DNA of 64,000 bases. It comes from Klebsiella planticola ATCC 33531 (GTDB lineage: Bacteria; Pseudomonadota; Gammaproteobacteria; Enterobacterales; Enterobacteriaceae). The position numbers were made by a program, and so were the translations under genes. Numbering within the stretch: the first letter of the stretch is position 1; each line of letters starts with the position of its first letter. The notes under the pieces are model-generated. The model did no database searches and was not told where the DNA came from. It was given only the letters and a program-made list of their open reading frames with translations. The stretch is from assembly GCF_000735435.1 (NCBI RefSeq), contig NZ_JMPP01000006.1:1-64000 (forward strand), read 5' to 3'. Shown piece after piece: positions 31,007 to 40,580 of this stretch.

Positions 31007-32011
31007 ATGTCCGCGTTTTACCAGAAGCATTTTTTAAAGTTACTCGATTTTACCCCTGCGGAAATCACCGCCCTGCTGAAGCTGGCGGCCAGACTAAAAA
31101 CCGATAAAAAAAACGGTATTGAAATCCAGCATCTGGCTGGAAAAAACATCGCGCTCATCTTCGAAAAAGACTCTACCCGGACACGATGCTCTTTCGAAGT
31201 TGCCGCATTTGATCAGGGTGCCCGCGTCACTTATCTCGGGCCAAGCGGCAGCCAGATCGGCCATAAAGAATCCATTAAAGATACCGCCCGCGTGCTGGGC
31301 CGGATGTATGACGGTATTCAGTACCGCGGCCATGGTCAGGAAGTGGTCGAAACCCTTGCCGAATATGCCGGTGTTCCGGTATGGAACGGCCTGACCAACG
31401 AGTTTCATCCTACCCAGCTGCTGGCGGATCTCTTGACCATGCAGGAGCATCTACCGGGGAAAACCTTTAACGAAATGACCCTGGTGTATGCAGGCGACGC
31501 CCGCAACAACATGGGTAACTCCATGCTCGAAGCCGCGGCCTTGACCGGCCTGGATCTGCGCCTGGTGGCTCCGAAGGCCTGCTGGCCCGAAGAGAATCTG
31601 GTGGCGGAATGCCGGGCGCTGGCGCAGAAACACGGCGGCAACATCACGCTGACCGAAGATATCGCGGCGGGTGTGAAAGGGGCCGACTTTATCTACACCG
31701 ACGTGTGGGTCTCGATGGGCGAAGCCAAAGAGAAATGGGCGGAGCGCATTGCGTTACTGCGCGCTTATCAGGTGAATAGCGACATGATGGCGCTGACCGG
31801 TAATCCGCAGGTGAAATTTCTGCACTGTCTGCCCGCGTTCCATGACGATCAAACGACCCTTGGTCAACAGATGGCGGCGGAATACGGCCTGCATGGCGGC
31901 ATGGAAGTGACTGACGAGGTCTTTGAGTCGCCGGCAAGCATCGTCTTCGATCAGGCGGAAAACCGGATGCACACCATCAAAGCGGTGATGGTGGCGACGC
32001 TGAGTAAATAG
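31007..32011 (+). CDS. argI: Ornithine carbamoyltransferase ArgI
   Basis: This 334-residue enzyme has the carbamoyl-phosphate motif STRTR (56-60), HPTQ near 133 and HCLPAFHD near 273, plus the ornithine-loop SMG. It makes citrulline from ornithine and carbamoyl phosphate in arginine synthesis. The start at 31007 follows GAGGGAATC. Two ARG boxes lie directly upstream. The symbol argI is used by map position; the same gene is often called argF where there is one copy. Confidence 0.96.
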   Translation: MSAFYQKHFLKLLDFTPAEITALLKLAARLKTDKKNGIEIQHLAGKNIALIFEKDSTRTRCSFEVAAFDQGARVTYLGPSGSQIGHKESIKDTARVLGRMYDGIQYRGHGQEVVETLAEYAGVPVWNGLTNEFHPTQLLADLLTMQEHLPGKTFNEMTLVYAGDARNNMGNSMLEAAALTGLDLRLVAPKACWPEENLVAECRALAQKHGGNITLTEDIAAGVKGADFIYTDVWVSMGEAKEKWAERIALLRAYQVNSDMMALTGNPQVKFLHCLPAFHDDQTTLGQQMAAEYGLHGGMEVTDEVFESPASIVFDQAENRMHTIKAVMVATLSK

Positions 32012-32035
32012 TCGTTCTCTCGCGGGATGTTCCTG

Positions 32036-32116
32036 GATTGCGCGACGCTTATCCGGGCAACCAGACTTATCCGGGCTACCTCCCCGTAGCCCCGGTAAGC
32101 GTCGCGCCACCCGGGG
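32036..32116. repeat. REP-like intergenic palindrome after argI
   Basis: GCGACGCTTATCCGGGC and GTAGCCCCGGTAAGCGTCGC form a long imperfect palindrome between convergent argI and tabA. Confidence 0.75.
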
Positions 32117-32121
32117 ATTTT

Positions 32122-32604
<483 letters not shown>

Positions 32605-32717
32605 TCATTTTTGTTTTTATACGCCCCTTCACACTGCCATACCACCTCTTTTTTACGGTTTTTTGCGCTGGCGCAGCCTTATCGAAGCAATCGTTTTCTT
32701 GTTTGTGTACTAATCGC

Positions 32718-32745
32718 TTGATCCGAAATTTGAGCTGCGTATAAT
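32718..32745 (+). promoter_or_regulatory. Promoter of the pyrLBI operon
   Basis: TTGATC (32718-32723) and TATAAT (32740-32745) are separated by 16 bp. The pyrL start lies 25 bp beyond the -10 element, which gives a leader transcript that ends in the attenuator. Confidence 0.8.
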
Positions 32746-32770
32746 GCCGGTCGATTTGCCGGGAGGAAGC

Positions 32771-32875
32771 ATGGTCTACTGCGTACGACATTCTGTCTTA
32801 CCGCGTCTGAACACAGGCGCTGGCGTAGCGTTTTTCTTTCCGTTGCTCAATGAATTCTCGAAGCCCCTTATTTAA
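32771..32875 (+). CDS. pyrL: pyrBI operon leader peptide PyrL
   Basis: A 34-residue leader beginning MVYCVRHSVLPRL, close to E. coli PyrL (MVQCVRH...), with GGGAGGAAGC just upstream. Codons for FFFP (U-rich stretch 32831-32839) mark the UTP-sensitive pause site. The stop codon lies inside the attenuator stem. When UTP is low, polymerase pauses, the ribosome closes up and blocks the terminator, so pyrB is expressed. It is shorter than the 44-residue E. coli peptide because it stops within the hairpin. Confidence 0.9.
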   Translation: MVYCVRHSVLPRLNTGAGVAFFFPLLNEFSKPLI

Positions 32876-32889
32876 GGGGCTTTTTTTTT
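32861..32889 (+). terminator. pyrBI attenuator
   Basis: AAGCCCCTTA (32861-32870) and TAAGGGGCTT (32873-32882) form a perfect 10-bp stem followed by a run of T to 32889. It overlaps the end of pyrL and precedes pyrB by 22 bp. Confidence 0.92.
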
Positions 32890-32911
32890 GCCCAGGCGTC
32901 AGGAGATAAAC

Positions 32912-33847
32912 ATGGCTAACCCGCTATATCAAAAACATATCATTTCCATAAACGATCTCAGCCGAGAAGACCTCGAACTGGTCCTGGCGACCGCTGCAAA
33001 ACTGAAAGCGAACCCACAGCCGGAACTGCTGAAGCATAAGGTTATCGCCAGCTGTTTCTTTGAAGCCTCCACCCGTACCCGTCTGTCGTTTGAAACCTCG
33101 ATGCACCGCCTCGGCGCCAGCGTGGTGGGCTTCTCCGACAGCAGCAACACCTCGCTGGGCAAAAAAGGCGAAACCCTGGCCGACACCATTTCGGTGATCA
33201 GCACCTACGTCGACGCCATCGTGATGCGTCACCCGCAGGAAGGGGCTTCGCGTCTGGCGACCGAGTTTTCCGGCGGTATCCCGGTCCTTAACGCCGGCGA
33301 TGGCGCTAACCAGCACCCGACGCAGACCCTGCTGGATCTCTTCACCATCCAGGAAACTCAGGGCCGTCTGGAAAACCTCAACGTCGCGATGGTCGGTGAC
33401 CTCAAATATGGCCGCACCGTCCATTCGCTGACCCAGGCGCTGGCGAAATTTAACGGCAACCGCTTCTACTTTATCGCCCCGGATGCGCTGGCGATGCCGC
33501 AGTACATCCTCGATATGCTGGATGAGAAAGGGATTGCCTGGAGCGTGCACAGCGCCATTGATGAAGTGATGGGGGAGCTGGATATTCTGTACATGACCCG
33601 CGTCCAGAAAGAGCGTCTTGACCCGTCGGAATACGCCAACGTCAAAGCGCAGTTTGTCCTGCGCGCCGCCGACCTCGAAGGCGCCCGTCACAATATGAAA
33701 GTGCTGCACCCGCTGCCGCGCATTGATGAAATCACCACCGATGTCGATAAAACGCCGCACGCCTGGTACTTCCAGCAGGCCGGCAACGGCATCTTCGCAC
33801 GCCAGGCGTTACTGGCACTGGTACTGAATAGCGAGCTGGCTCTGTAA
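32912..33847 (+). CDS. pyrB: Aspartate carbamoyltransferase catalytic subunit PyrB
   Basis: A 311-residue enzyme, the same length as E. coli PyrB. The carbamoyl-phosphate motif STRTRLSFE is near residue 52, HPTQTLLD near 134, and HPLPR near 265. It commits carbamoyl phosphate and aspartate to pyrimidine synthesis. The ATG at 32912 has AGGAG 7 bp upstream. pyrI follows after 12 bp. Confidence 0.97.
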   Translation: MANPLYQKHIISINDLSREDLELVLATAAKLKANPQPELLKHKVIASCFFEASTRTRLSFETSMHRLGASVVGFSDSSNTSLGKKGETLADTISVISTYVDAIVMRHPQEGASRLATEFSGGIPVLNAGDGANQHPTQTLLDLFTIQETQGRLENLNVAMVGDLKYGRTVHSLTQALAKFNGNRFYFIAPDALAMPQYILDMLDEKGIAWSVHSAIDEVMGELDILYMTRVQKERLDPSEYANVKAQFVLRAADLEGARHNMKVLHPLPRIDEITTDVDKTPHAWYFQQAGNGIFARQALLALVLNSELAL

Positions 33848-33859
33848 GGGGAAACGACC

Positions 33860-34321
33860 ATGACACACGATAATAAACTGCAGGTAGAAGCCATTAAACG
33901 TGGCACCGTTATCGACCACATCCCTGCGCAGGTGGGCTTTAAACTGCTGACGTTGTTCAAACTGACCGAAACGGATCAGCGTATCACCATCGGCCTGAAC
34001 CTGCCGTCAGGTGAAATGGGCCGCAAGGACCTGGTAAAAATTGAGAATACCTTCCTCACCGACGAGCAGGTAAACCAGCTGGCGCTGTATGCCCCGCATG
34101 CCACGGTCAACCGCATCGATGATTATGAAGTGGTCGGTAAGTCACGCCCGAATCTGCCGGATCGGATTAACAGCGTGCTGGTCTGCCCGAACAGCAACTG
34201 TATCAGCCACGCTGAGCCGGTTTCCTCCAGCTTTGCAGTGAAAAAGCGGGAAAACGATATCGCGCTGAAGTGCAAATATTGTGAAAAAGAGTTTTCGCAT
34301 TATGTGGTTCTGGCCAACTAA
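33860..34321 (+). CDS. pyrI: Aspartate carbamoyltransferase regulatory subunit PyrI
   Basis: The 153-residue regulatory chain has the zinc site formed by Cys109, Cys114, Cys138 and Cys141 and the N-terminal nucleotide-binding domain with [14 protein letters not shown]. It gives CTP/UTP inhibition and ATP activation to the PyrB6-PyrI6 enzyme. It ends the pyrLBI transcript. Confidence 0.97.
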   Translation: MTHDNKLQVEAIKRGTVIDHIPAQVGFKLLTLFKLTETDQRITIGLNLPSGEMGRKDLVKIENTFLTDEQVNQLALYAPHATVNRIDDYEVVGKSRPNLPDRINSVLVCPNSNCISHAEPVSSSFAVKKRENDIALKCKYCEKEFSHYVVLAN

Positions 34322-34337
34322 TTGAGGTTGGTATTGG

Positions 34338-34368
34338 CAACCCGGCTCCCTATAATGGCCGGGTTCCC
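34338..34368 (+). terminator. Hairpin after pyrI
   Basis: AACCCGGC and GCCGGGTT form an 8-bp stem with an 11-base loop, 17 bp past the pyrI stop. The T run after it is short, so termination may be partial. Confidence 0.55.
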
Positions 34369-34377
34369 TACGCGCTA

Positions 34378-34447
34378 TCCTTCAAGCTGCTTCTTTGTCG
34401 GCCGTGCGGGCGGTTCGCCCCGTGCCGCGTCGATGCAACTCGAAGGA
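34378..34447. repeat. Imperfect inverted repeat upstream of ridA
   Basis: CCTTCAAGCTGC and GCAACTCGAAGG form arms with two mismatches around a GC-rich centre with its own stem. Sequences with CCTTCGAGTTGC ends recur between genes in enterobacteria; this looks like one of them. Non-coding. Confidence 0.5.
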
Positions 34448-34489
34448 TTTTGCGTCACTACTTAATAATGCTGTTATTCAGGAGAACTC

Positions 34490-34876
34490 ATGTCTAAAAC
34501 TATCGCGACGGAAAATGCACCAGCAGCAATCGGCCCGTATGTTCAGGGTGTTGATCTGGGCAGCATGATCATCACTTCCGGCCAGATCCCCGTCGATCCG
34601 AAAACCGGTAGCGTGCCGGAAGATGTCGCCGCGCAGGCGCGTCAGTCTCTGGACAACGTCAAAGCTATCGTTGAAGCCGCAGGCCTGAAAGTCGGCGACA
34701 TTGTTAAAACCACCGTATTCGTTAAAGATCTCAACGACTTCGCCACCGTGAATGCCGCTTATGAAGCGTTTTTCAGCGAGCATAATGCGACCTTCCCGGC
34801 ACGTTCCTGTGTGGAAGTGGCTCGCCTGCCGAAAGATGTGAAAATCGAGATCGAAGCGATCGCGATTCGTCGCTAA
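34490..34876 (+). CDS. ridA: 2-iminobutanoate/2-iminopropanoate deaminase RidA
   Basis: A 128-residue YjgF/YER057c/UK114 protein with the key Arg105 and Cys107 (PARSCVEV) and the IPVDPKTG loop. It hydrolyses reactive enamine/imine intermediates released by PLP enzymes such as threonine dehydratase and so protects PLP enzymes. AGGAG precedes the ATG. It sits in the usual place after pyrI. Confidence 0.96.
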   Translation: MSKTIATENAPAAIGPYVQGVDLGSMIITSGQIPVDPKTGSVPEDVAAQARQSLDNVKAIVEAAGLKVGDIVKTTVFVKDLNDFATVNAAYEAFFSEHNATFPARSCVEVARLPKDVKIEIEAIAIRR

Positions 34877-34886
34877 GCCTCGCATC

Positions 34887-34925
34887 CCCTCACCCATGCG
34901 CCTTTATCGCTGCGCCGGGTGAGGG
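34887..34925. terminator. Hairpin between convergent ridA and the hexosaminidase gene
   Basis: CCCTCACCC (34887-34895) and GGGTGAGGG (34917-34925) form a 9-bp stem with inner GCGC pairing; TTT-like bases follow on both sides only weakly. Confidence 0.6.
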
Positions 34926-34932
34926 AGTTTCA

Positions 34933-37326
34933 CTACTCGACCTTCGTCGCCCGCAGCAGTTTCTCCAGCGGATACACCGCCGCAATCACCAGCTCATCCT
35001 GGGTTTTCGCCGCCTCGTCGAGCTGCGCCTGAACCGACGCATACTCTTTATCATCCAGCGTTCCCTGACGCGCCACCAGATCGGTCAACCGTATCCCCAG
35101 CGTCGCCAGCTTATCCACCTGCGCCACCACCGGCTTTATCGCCGCCAGCTGATAGCTGTTTTCCGTCAGCGCCTGCGCATCGGCGATATTATTTTGCCAG
35201 AGGGTAAAAATATGGCGCAGCGCATCCGCGCTTTCGCTGTCTTCAGCATCGCTGATCAAGCGCGCCGCCCAACGATCGAGGCTGCGCACGGTGGCGCTTT
35301 CCGCCGGTAGCGCATCGGCCAGACGGTTCAGCGGCTCAAACAGATGATAATGATTAGCCTGAAATTTCAGATGCTGGCGGGTGTAGTAGTGCGCCGGCTC
35401 CAGCGCCTGAGCGAGAATTTGCAGCGGCAGGGTGCTGCTGCCGTTGGCTAAGCGCGTGAACTGCACCAGCTGCTGGGTATGTTGCTGCAGGCCAACGGAC
35501 ACCGTAGACCAGCTGTCCATCGCCTGGAGCCGCTGATACATGTTATCGCTGTCGTTGACATCCTGCGCCGACCACAGCCGCTCCGCCACCGCAAAGGCCC
35601 GCGGCCAGAGTTTAATATCCAGCACCGGCGCCGCCACGTTTTCCGCCCACAGCGCCGCCTCACCGCCGAGCAGGTTTTTCTGCTGGTCCGTATCCGGGAC
35701 CACCGGCGGCGTGCCCTGGGGCACCGCTTCCAGCTTTTTCCCGCTGACCGGATAGCGGGTGTTGCCCAGCAGGAAATAGCCGCCCAGCTTATCGTCGTTC
35801 ACGCTCAGCACCGGTCGGGTTTCCCCCATCCAGGTGTCGACCCGAAAGGTCAGCCGATCGTCGTCGCCCCATTCAATATCCTGCACCGCACGACGAGATT
35901 TGCCTTTGAAATCAATAAAACCGCGCCAGCCGCCTTCGCCTTTAACCAGTGTAAAGCTCCCCTCAACCGCGCTGCCCTTCAGCCGCGGCATCGAGAAGCT
36001 CCAGCTCTGCGCGCTGTCGTTATCACTTATCGTATCCACGCCGTTCAGCCCATGAGGCACAATTTCATTGCGATAGTGATAGGCGGTGTACTGCGGCTGG
36101 TCGAGATAGAAACCGGTGGAGAGGATCCCGCGATAGCCCTGTTTTGCCACCTCGCCCAGCGCATCCTGCCCCTGCCAGGACTGAATCAGAATGCTATTCG
36201 GCAGGTCCGGGTGATAAATTTCATCCCAGCCCACCATCTGCCGATGGTATTTTTCGAGGATCGCCTCCAGCCTGCGGTTGAAGTACGCCTGCAGCGCGTG
36301 GCTATCGGCCAGCCCCTTCTCGCGCATAAACGCCTGGATAGTCGGATTCGCTTTCCACTGACTGTCGTCAACCTCATCGCCGCCGATATGCAGATACGGG
36401 TCCGGGAAAATAGCCGCCAGCTCGCCGATCATCGCCTCGGCAAAGGCGTAGGTGGTCTCTTTGCTGGGATCGAGCACGGGTTTCAGTACGCCCCAATGAC
36501 GCTCCATGTCGTAGGGCCCCGGAGCGCTCATCAGCTCCGGGTAGGCCACCGCAATCGCGGACGCGTGGCCGGGCATATCGATTTCCGGCACCACGCGAAT
36601 GCCACGGTCCGCCGCGTAGCGCACCACCTCTTTCATCTGCGCCTGAGTATAAAACAGCCCGTCGCTGGCCTTCTGTTGCAGTTTCGGATACCGCGTGGAA
36701 GCGAAGCGCCAGCCCTGATCGTCGGTCAGATGCCAGTGGAAAACGTTCAGTTTAGCCGCCGCCATGCCGTCAATCTGGCGTTTAATAGCCTCCAGCGGTA
36801 TGAAGTGGCGAGCGGAATCCAGCAGCAGCCCGCGCCACGGGAAGCGCGGCGCATCATCAATCGTGACGTAAGGAATCGCCGTATTTTCAGCGCCGTTGTG
36901 CATCAGCTGGAGCAGCGTTTCCATCCCGCGTAGCGCGCCAAACCGGGTATTCGCCTTGAGGGTAACGCCCTCGGCGGTCACCTTCAGCTGGTAGCTTTCA
37001 TCACTGTCAGGGCGAGGAATCGCCGGCACTTTTTTGGCCACCACCACGTGAATTGTCGGCGTGTTAACCGGCGCCATTTGCGGTTGTAGCGTCCAGCCGG
37101 TCTGGCGGGCAATGCGCTCGCGCCAGCGGCCTACGGCGTCGCCGGGCACGTCGCCGGTCACGTTCAGCGTCAGCTGATGATTCAACACCAACGCGCCCGG
37201 CGACTGCGGGCGTTCGACGTGAGCCGGCCACGGCATCAGCGGCAGATCGCCGGCCGGAGCGGCATGTGCCATCGCGCCAAATAATAATCCGCTGGTCAGC
37301 AGGCCATAACGCACAGAGTTAAGCAT
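34933..37326 (-). CDS. Exported family 20 beta-N-acetylhexosaminidase
   Basis: This 797-residue protein has a signal peptide (MLNSVRYGLLTSGLLFGAM, likely cut after AHA at about 22), a GH20 N-terminal domain to about 155, then the GH20 TIM barrel with the catalytic pair Asp317-Glu318 in HIGGDEVDD, and a long C-terminal helical region. It should release terminal GlcNAc/GalNAc from chito-oligosaccharides or glycans in the periplasm or outside. AAGGAAA precedes the chosen ATG; a longer frame adds 17 residues before the signal. It lies between ridA and mgtA, where E. coli K-12 has no such gene as far as I recall. Confidence 0.86.
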   Translation of the reverse strand: MLNSVRYGLLTSGLLFGAMAHAAPAGDLPLMPWPAHVERPQSPGALVLNHQLTLNVTGDVPGDAVGRWRERIARQTGWTLQPQMAPVNTPTIHVVVAKKVPAIPRPDSDESYQLKVTAEGVTLKANTRFGALRGMETLLQLMHNGAENTAIPYVTIDDAPRFPWRGLLLDSARHFIPLEAIKRQIDGMAAAKLNVFHWHLTDDQGWRFASTRYPKLQQKASDGLFYTQAQMKEVVRYAADRGIRVVPEIDMPGHASAIAVAYPELMSAPGPYDMERHWGVLKPVLDPSKETTYAFAEAMIGELAAIFPDPYLHIGGDEVDDSQWKANPTIQAFMREKGLADSHALQAYFNRRLEAILEKYHRQMVGWDEIYHPDLPNSILIQSWQGQDALGEVAKQGYRGILSTGFYLDQPQYTAYHYRNEIVPHGLNGVDTISDNDSAQSWSFSMPRLKGSAVEGSFTLVKGEGGWRGFIDFKGKSRRAVQDIEWGDDDRLTFRVDTWMGETRPVLSVNDDKLGGYFLLGNTRYPVSGKKLEAVPQGTPPVVPDTDQQKNLLGGEAALWAENVAAPVLDIKLWPRAFAVAERLWSAQDVNDSDNMYQRLQAMDSWSTVSVGLQQHTQQLVQFTRLANGSSTLPLQILAQALEPAHYYTRQHLKFQANHYHLFEPLNRLADALPAESATVRSLDRWAARLISDAEDSESADALRHIFTLWQNNIADAQALTENSYQLAAIKPVVAQVDKLATLGIRLTDLVARQGTLDDKEYASVQAQLDEAAKTQDELVIAAVYPLEKLLRATKVE

Positions 37327-37446
37327 GAGTTTTCCTTGTGATGACGGGCCAAAAAAAGCAAAACATTGGGTTAACATGCGCGCAAAAGAGCGTCAAGCAA
37401 AGGGGATGACGGGGTTCACAACTTTCTGAGATTTAAGAGAAATGCC

Positions 37447-37479
37447 AAAAAGACCGTCCTCCCTTGAGGGAGAACGGTC
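37447..37479 (-). terminator. Rho-independent terminator after mgtA
   Basis: On the minus strand GACCGTTCTCCC pairs with GGGAGGACGGTC around a short loop and runs into five T residues, 15 bp past the mgtA stop. Confidence 0.88.
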
Positions 37480-37493
37480 GGCACAAAGAGGGG

Positions 37494-40202
37494 TTATTGC
37501 CAGCCGTAGCGACGGCTGTAGAAGCCTTTTACCATCTGCGTCAGCGTCATGTAGCCTGCCAGAATAGCAATCAGCCACGGGAAGTAGCTCAGCGGCAGGG
37601 CCTGCAGCTGCAGATAGCCCGCCAGCGGCGAGAACGGCAGCGCGATACCAACCAGCATCACCACCAGCGTCATGGCAAACAGCGGCCACGCGGCGCGGCT
37701 CTGAACAAACGGAATGCGTCGCGTACGGATCATATGCACAATCAGCGTTTGCGACAGCAGCCCTTCAATAAACCAGCCCGACTGGAACAGCGTCTGGGCT
37801 TCCGGCACATTGGCCTGGAACACCCACCACATCAGGCAGAAGGTCAGGATATCGAAAATCGAGCTTATCGGGCCAAAGAAGACCATAAAGCGCCCCAGTT
37901 CCGAGGGGTTCCAGCGCTGCGGTTTTTGAATCTGCTCGTCGTCGACGTTATCAAACGGGATCGCCACCTGGGATACATCGTACAGCAGGTTCTGGATCAG
38001 CAAGTGCAGCGGCAGCATCGGCAGGAACGGCAGAAAGGCGCTCGCCACCAGCACGCTGAAGACGTTACCAAAGTTCGAACTGGCGGTCATTTTGATGTAC
38101 TTCAGCATGTTGGCGAAAGTGCGGCGTCCTTCGATCACCCCCTCTTCCAGCACCATCAGGCTTTTTTCCAGCAGAATAATATCCGCCGCTTCACGCGCAA
38201 TATCCACCGCGCCATCCACGGAGATACCGATATCCGCCGCGCGCAGCGCCGGCGCATCGTTGATGCCGTCGCCCATAAAGCCGACCACATGACCTTCGCG
38301 TTTAAGCAGCGTGACGATTCGCTCTTTATGTAACGGCGCAAGACGGGCAAACAGGGTCGTGCGTTTGGCCAGCGCCGCCAGCTCGTCATCGCTCATGCCT
38401 TCAATCTGGCTACCGGTGACGACCTCGCCGGCGTCCAGACCCACTTCATGGCACACTTTCGCCGCCACCAGCTCGCTATCGCCGGTGAGAATTTTGACGG
38501 TAATCCCGCTGGCCTTCAGCGCTTTCAGCGCCGGGGCGGTGGTCTCTTTCGGCGGGTCGAGGAAGGCGATGTAGCCTTCAAGGATCAGATCGGACTCGTC
38601 AATGCGCTGATAGTCGCCTTCGCGGGCGGGCAGATATTTGGTCGCCACCGCCACCACGCGCAGCCCCTGGCGATTCAGGGTATCGGTGACGCGTTTGATA
38701 CGGCGCAGCATGGTGTCGTCCAGCGGCACGATTTCACCGTTATGCCGCACCTGAGTCGAGACGTTCAGGATCTCCTGTAGCGCGCCTTTGCAGATCAGCT
38801 GATGCACGCCATCCTGTTCACTCACCACCACCGACATACGGCGACGTTCGAAGTCGAACGGAATTTCATCGACTTTCTGCCAGCGTTCAGAAAGCTGGCG
38901 CGCCGCATCCAGATCTACGCCTTCCAGCACCGCCTTATCGAGCAGGTTTTTCAACCCGGTCTGATAGTGGCTGTTCAGCCATGCGCAATGCAGAACCCGC
39001 TCGCTGACCTTACCGGAAATATCAGTATGGTTTTCCAGCACGATTTTATCCTGAGTCAGGGTGCCGGTTTTATCCGTGCACAGGATGTCCATCGCGCCAA
39101 AGTTCTGAATCGCGTCGAGGTGCTTCACAATGACTTTCTGTTTCGACAGCTTCACCGCCCCGCGCGCCAGGGTCGAGGTGACAATCATCGGCAACATCTC
39201 CGGCGTCAGGCCTACCGCCACCGAAAGGGCAAACAGCGCCGCTTCCCACCAGTCGCCTTTGGTGTAGCCGTTAATCAGCAGCACCACCGGCGCCATCACC
39301 AGCATAAAGCGGATCAACAGCATGCTGACGCGGCTGATACCTTTCTGGAAAGCATTGGGTTCGCTCTCCTGCTCGCTAACCCGCCCGGCCAACTGACCAA
39401 ACCAGGTGTTGCCGCCGGTGGCGAAGACCATCGCCTGCGCCGACCCGCTCACCACGTTGGTGCCCATAAAGCACAGGGTATCGCACTCAAGCGGGTTGCT
39501 CTGCTGCGGGTCGCGGCTGCGGGCCACTTTTTCCACCGGCAGCGATTCACCGGTCAGCGATGCCTGGGCCACGAACAGATCCCGTGCCTGAAGAATACGC
39601 AGGTCCGCCGGGATCATATCCCCGGCCGACAGCTTCACGATATCGCCCGGCACCAGGCGGTCAATCGGCAGTTCGCACCAGCGGCTTTCGCCCTGTTCGT
39701 TGACCACCCGCAGCACCGTCGCGGTGTTGCTGACCATCGCCTTCAGCGCATCCGCCGCTTTGGTCGAGCGGGCTTCCTGAATGAAATTGAGCAGCGTGGA
39801 GATCCCCACCATCAGCGCAATCACGCCGGCAGCAAACAGGTCTTCCGTCGCATACGAGACGATACCCAGCACGGTCAGCAGCAGGTTGAACGGGTTGCGG
39901 TAGCAGGTCCAGAGGTGCACCCACCACGGCGCCGGTTTTTGCGCCGGAATTTGGTTATCGCCGTGGCGGGCAATTTTCTGCGCAACCTCGGCATCGTTAA
40001 GCCCTTCCGGGTGGCTTTCGAAGGCGCGCCAGATTTCATTTTCGTCCATCGCCGCCACGTTCAGGCAGTGCTTACCCAGCGAATCCGGAATCGGCGCGGT
40101 GGCCAGATTGCGGGCATCAGGTAACGGATCGCGCTGAACCAGTCGGCGCGGCAAATGGCGGCTGAGCTGTGCAAACAGCTGCCGGGTGATATTTTTCAGC
40201 AT
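37494..40202 (-). CDS. mgtA: Magnesium-transporting P-type ATPase MgtA
   Basis: A 902-residue P3B ATPase. Visible features are the TGES loop (SLTGESLPVEK near 217), the phosphorylated Asp377 in CTDKTGTLT, the hinge motif GDGINDAP and about ten membrane segments. It imports Mg2+ when magnesium is scarce. The start MLKNITRQLF (40202) has GGAGGGA upstream. A leader of about 270 bases with mgtL and a PhoP box lie ahead, so it should be controlled by PhoP at initiation and by magnesium, proline and charged tRNA-Pro in the leader. Confidence 0.96.
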   Translation of the reverse strand: MLKNITRQLFAQLSRHLPRRLVQRDPLPDARNLATAPIPDSLGKHCLNVAAMDENEIWRAFESHPEGLNDAEVAQKIARHGDNQIPAQKPAPWWVHLWTCYRNPFNLLLTVLGIVSYATEDLFAAGVIALMVGISTLLNFIQEARSTKAADALKAMVSNTATVLRVVNEQGESRWCELPIDRLVPGDIVKLSAGDMIPADLRILQARDLFVAQASLTGESLPVEKVARSRDPQQSNPLECDTLCFMGTNVVSGSAQAMVFATGGNTWFGQLAGRVSEQESEPNAFQKGISRVSMLLIRFMLVMAPVVLLINGYTKGDWWEAALFALSVAVGLTPEMLPMIVTSTLARGAVKLSKQKVIVKHLDAIQNFGAMDILCTDKTGTLTQDKIVLENHTDISGKVSERVLHCAWLNSHYQTGLKNLLDKAVLEGVDLDAARQLSERWQKVDEIPFDFERRRMSVVVSEQDGVHQLICKGALQEILNVSTQVRHNGEIVPLDDTMLRRIKRVTDTLNRQGLRVVAVATKYLPAREGDYQRIDESDLILEGYIAFLDPPKETTAPALKALKASGITVKILTGDSELVAAKVCHEVGLDAGEVVTGSQIEGMSDDELAALAKRTTLFARLAPLHKERIVTLLKREGHVVGFMGDGINDAPALRAADIGISVDGAVDIAREAADIILLEKSLMVLEEGVIEGRRTFANMLKYIKMTASSNFGNVFSVLVASAFLPFLPMLPLHLLIQNLLYDVSQVAIPFDNVDDEQIQKPQRWNPSELGRFMVFFGPISSIFDILTFCLMWWVFQANVPEAQTLFQSGWFIEGLLSQTLIVHMIRTRRIPFVQSRAAWPLFAMTLVVMLVGIALPFSPLAGYLQLQALPLSYFPWLIAILAGYMTLTQMVKGFYSRRYGWQ

Positions 40203-40347
40203 AAACAGTCCCTCCACGCTCTTACAAAAGAACGCGGCAAAACAGACAGGCACGATACAACCTTACCTGTCCGGTATTATTTTTTTATGGCAGGGACATC
40301 AAGGACGTCACTGCTTTACGCTTCCGGTAAAGCAGTGCTAAGCAGGC

Positions 40348-40401
40348 TTACCGGAAAAGGATATAACTCCATCGAGGATGAGGAGTGGGATCGGGGTCCA
40401 T
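40348..40401 (-). CDS. mgtL: mgtA leader peptide MgtL
   Basis: A 17-residue ORF in the mgtA leader, MDPDPTPHPRWSYILFR, aligns with the known Salmonella leader peptide MEPDPTP...LFR: same length, prolines at positions 3, 5, 7 and 9, and the LFR ending. In Salmonella, slow translation of its proline codons, or ribosome destabilisation by the Asp/Glu-Pro run at low magnesium, changes leader folding and prevents Rho-dependent termination before mgtA. The match of the N-terminal half, with a changed centre (HPRWSYI), indicates selection on the DPDPTP part. Confidence 0.88.
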   Translation of the reverse strand: MDPDPTPHPRWSYILFR

Positions 40402-40492
40402 ATAATCTCCGGTAAGTGAGTAAAAGCGGCGCGAGAGTACCGCGAACAACAGGCAATTTATAGCCACTGTCTTAATGATAACCCCGCGTAAC

Positions 40493-40509
40493 TAAACAAG
40501 ACGTAAACC
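40493..40509 (-). promoter_or_regulatory. PhoP box of the mgtA promoter
   Basis: On the minus strand GGTTTA and TGTTTA are separated by 5 bp, an exact PhoP direct repeat. A -10-like TATCAT follows 13 bp downstream, so the transcript would start near 40470 and carry a leader of about 270 bases. Confidence 0.88.
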
Positions 40510-40580
40510 AGACTTTGCTCATTGCGGTTTGGTTGAGTAGCATTAGGCTCACTTTTATCGGACCACGACGAGACCTCTGC

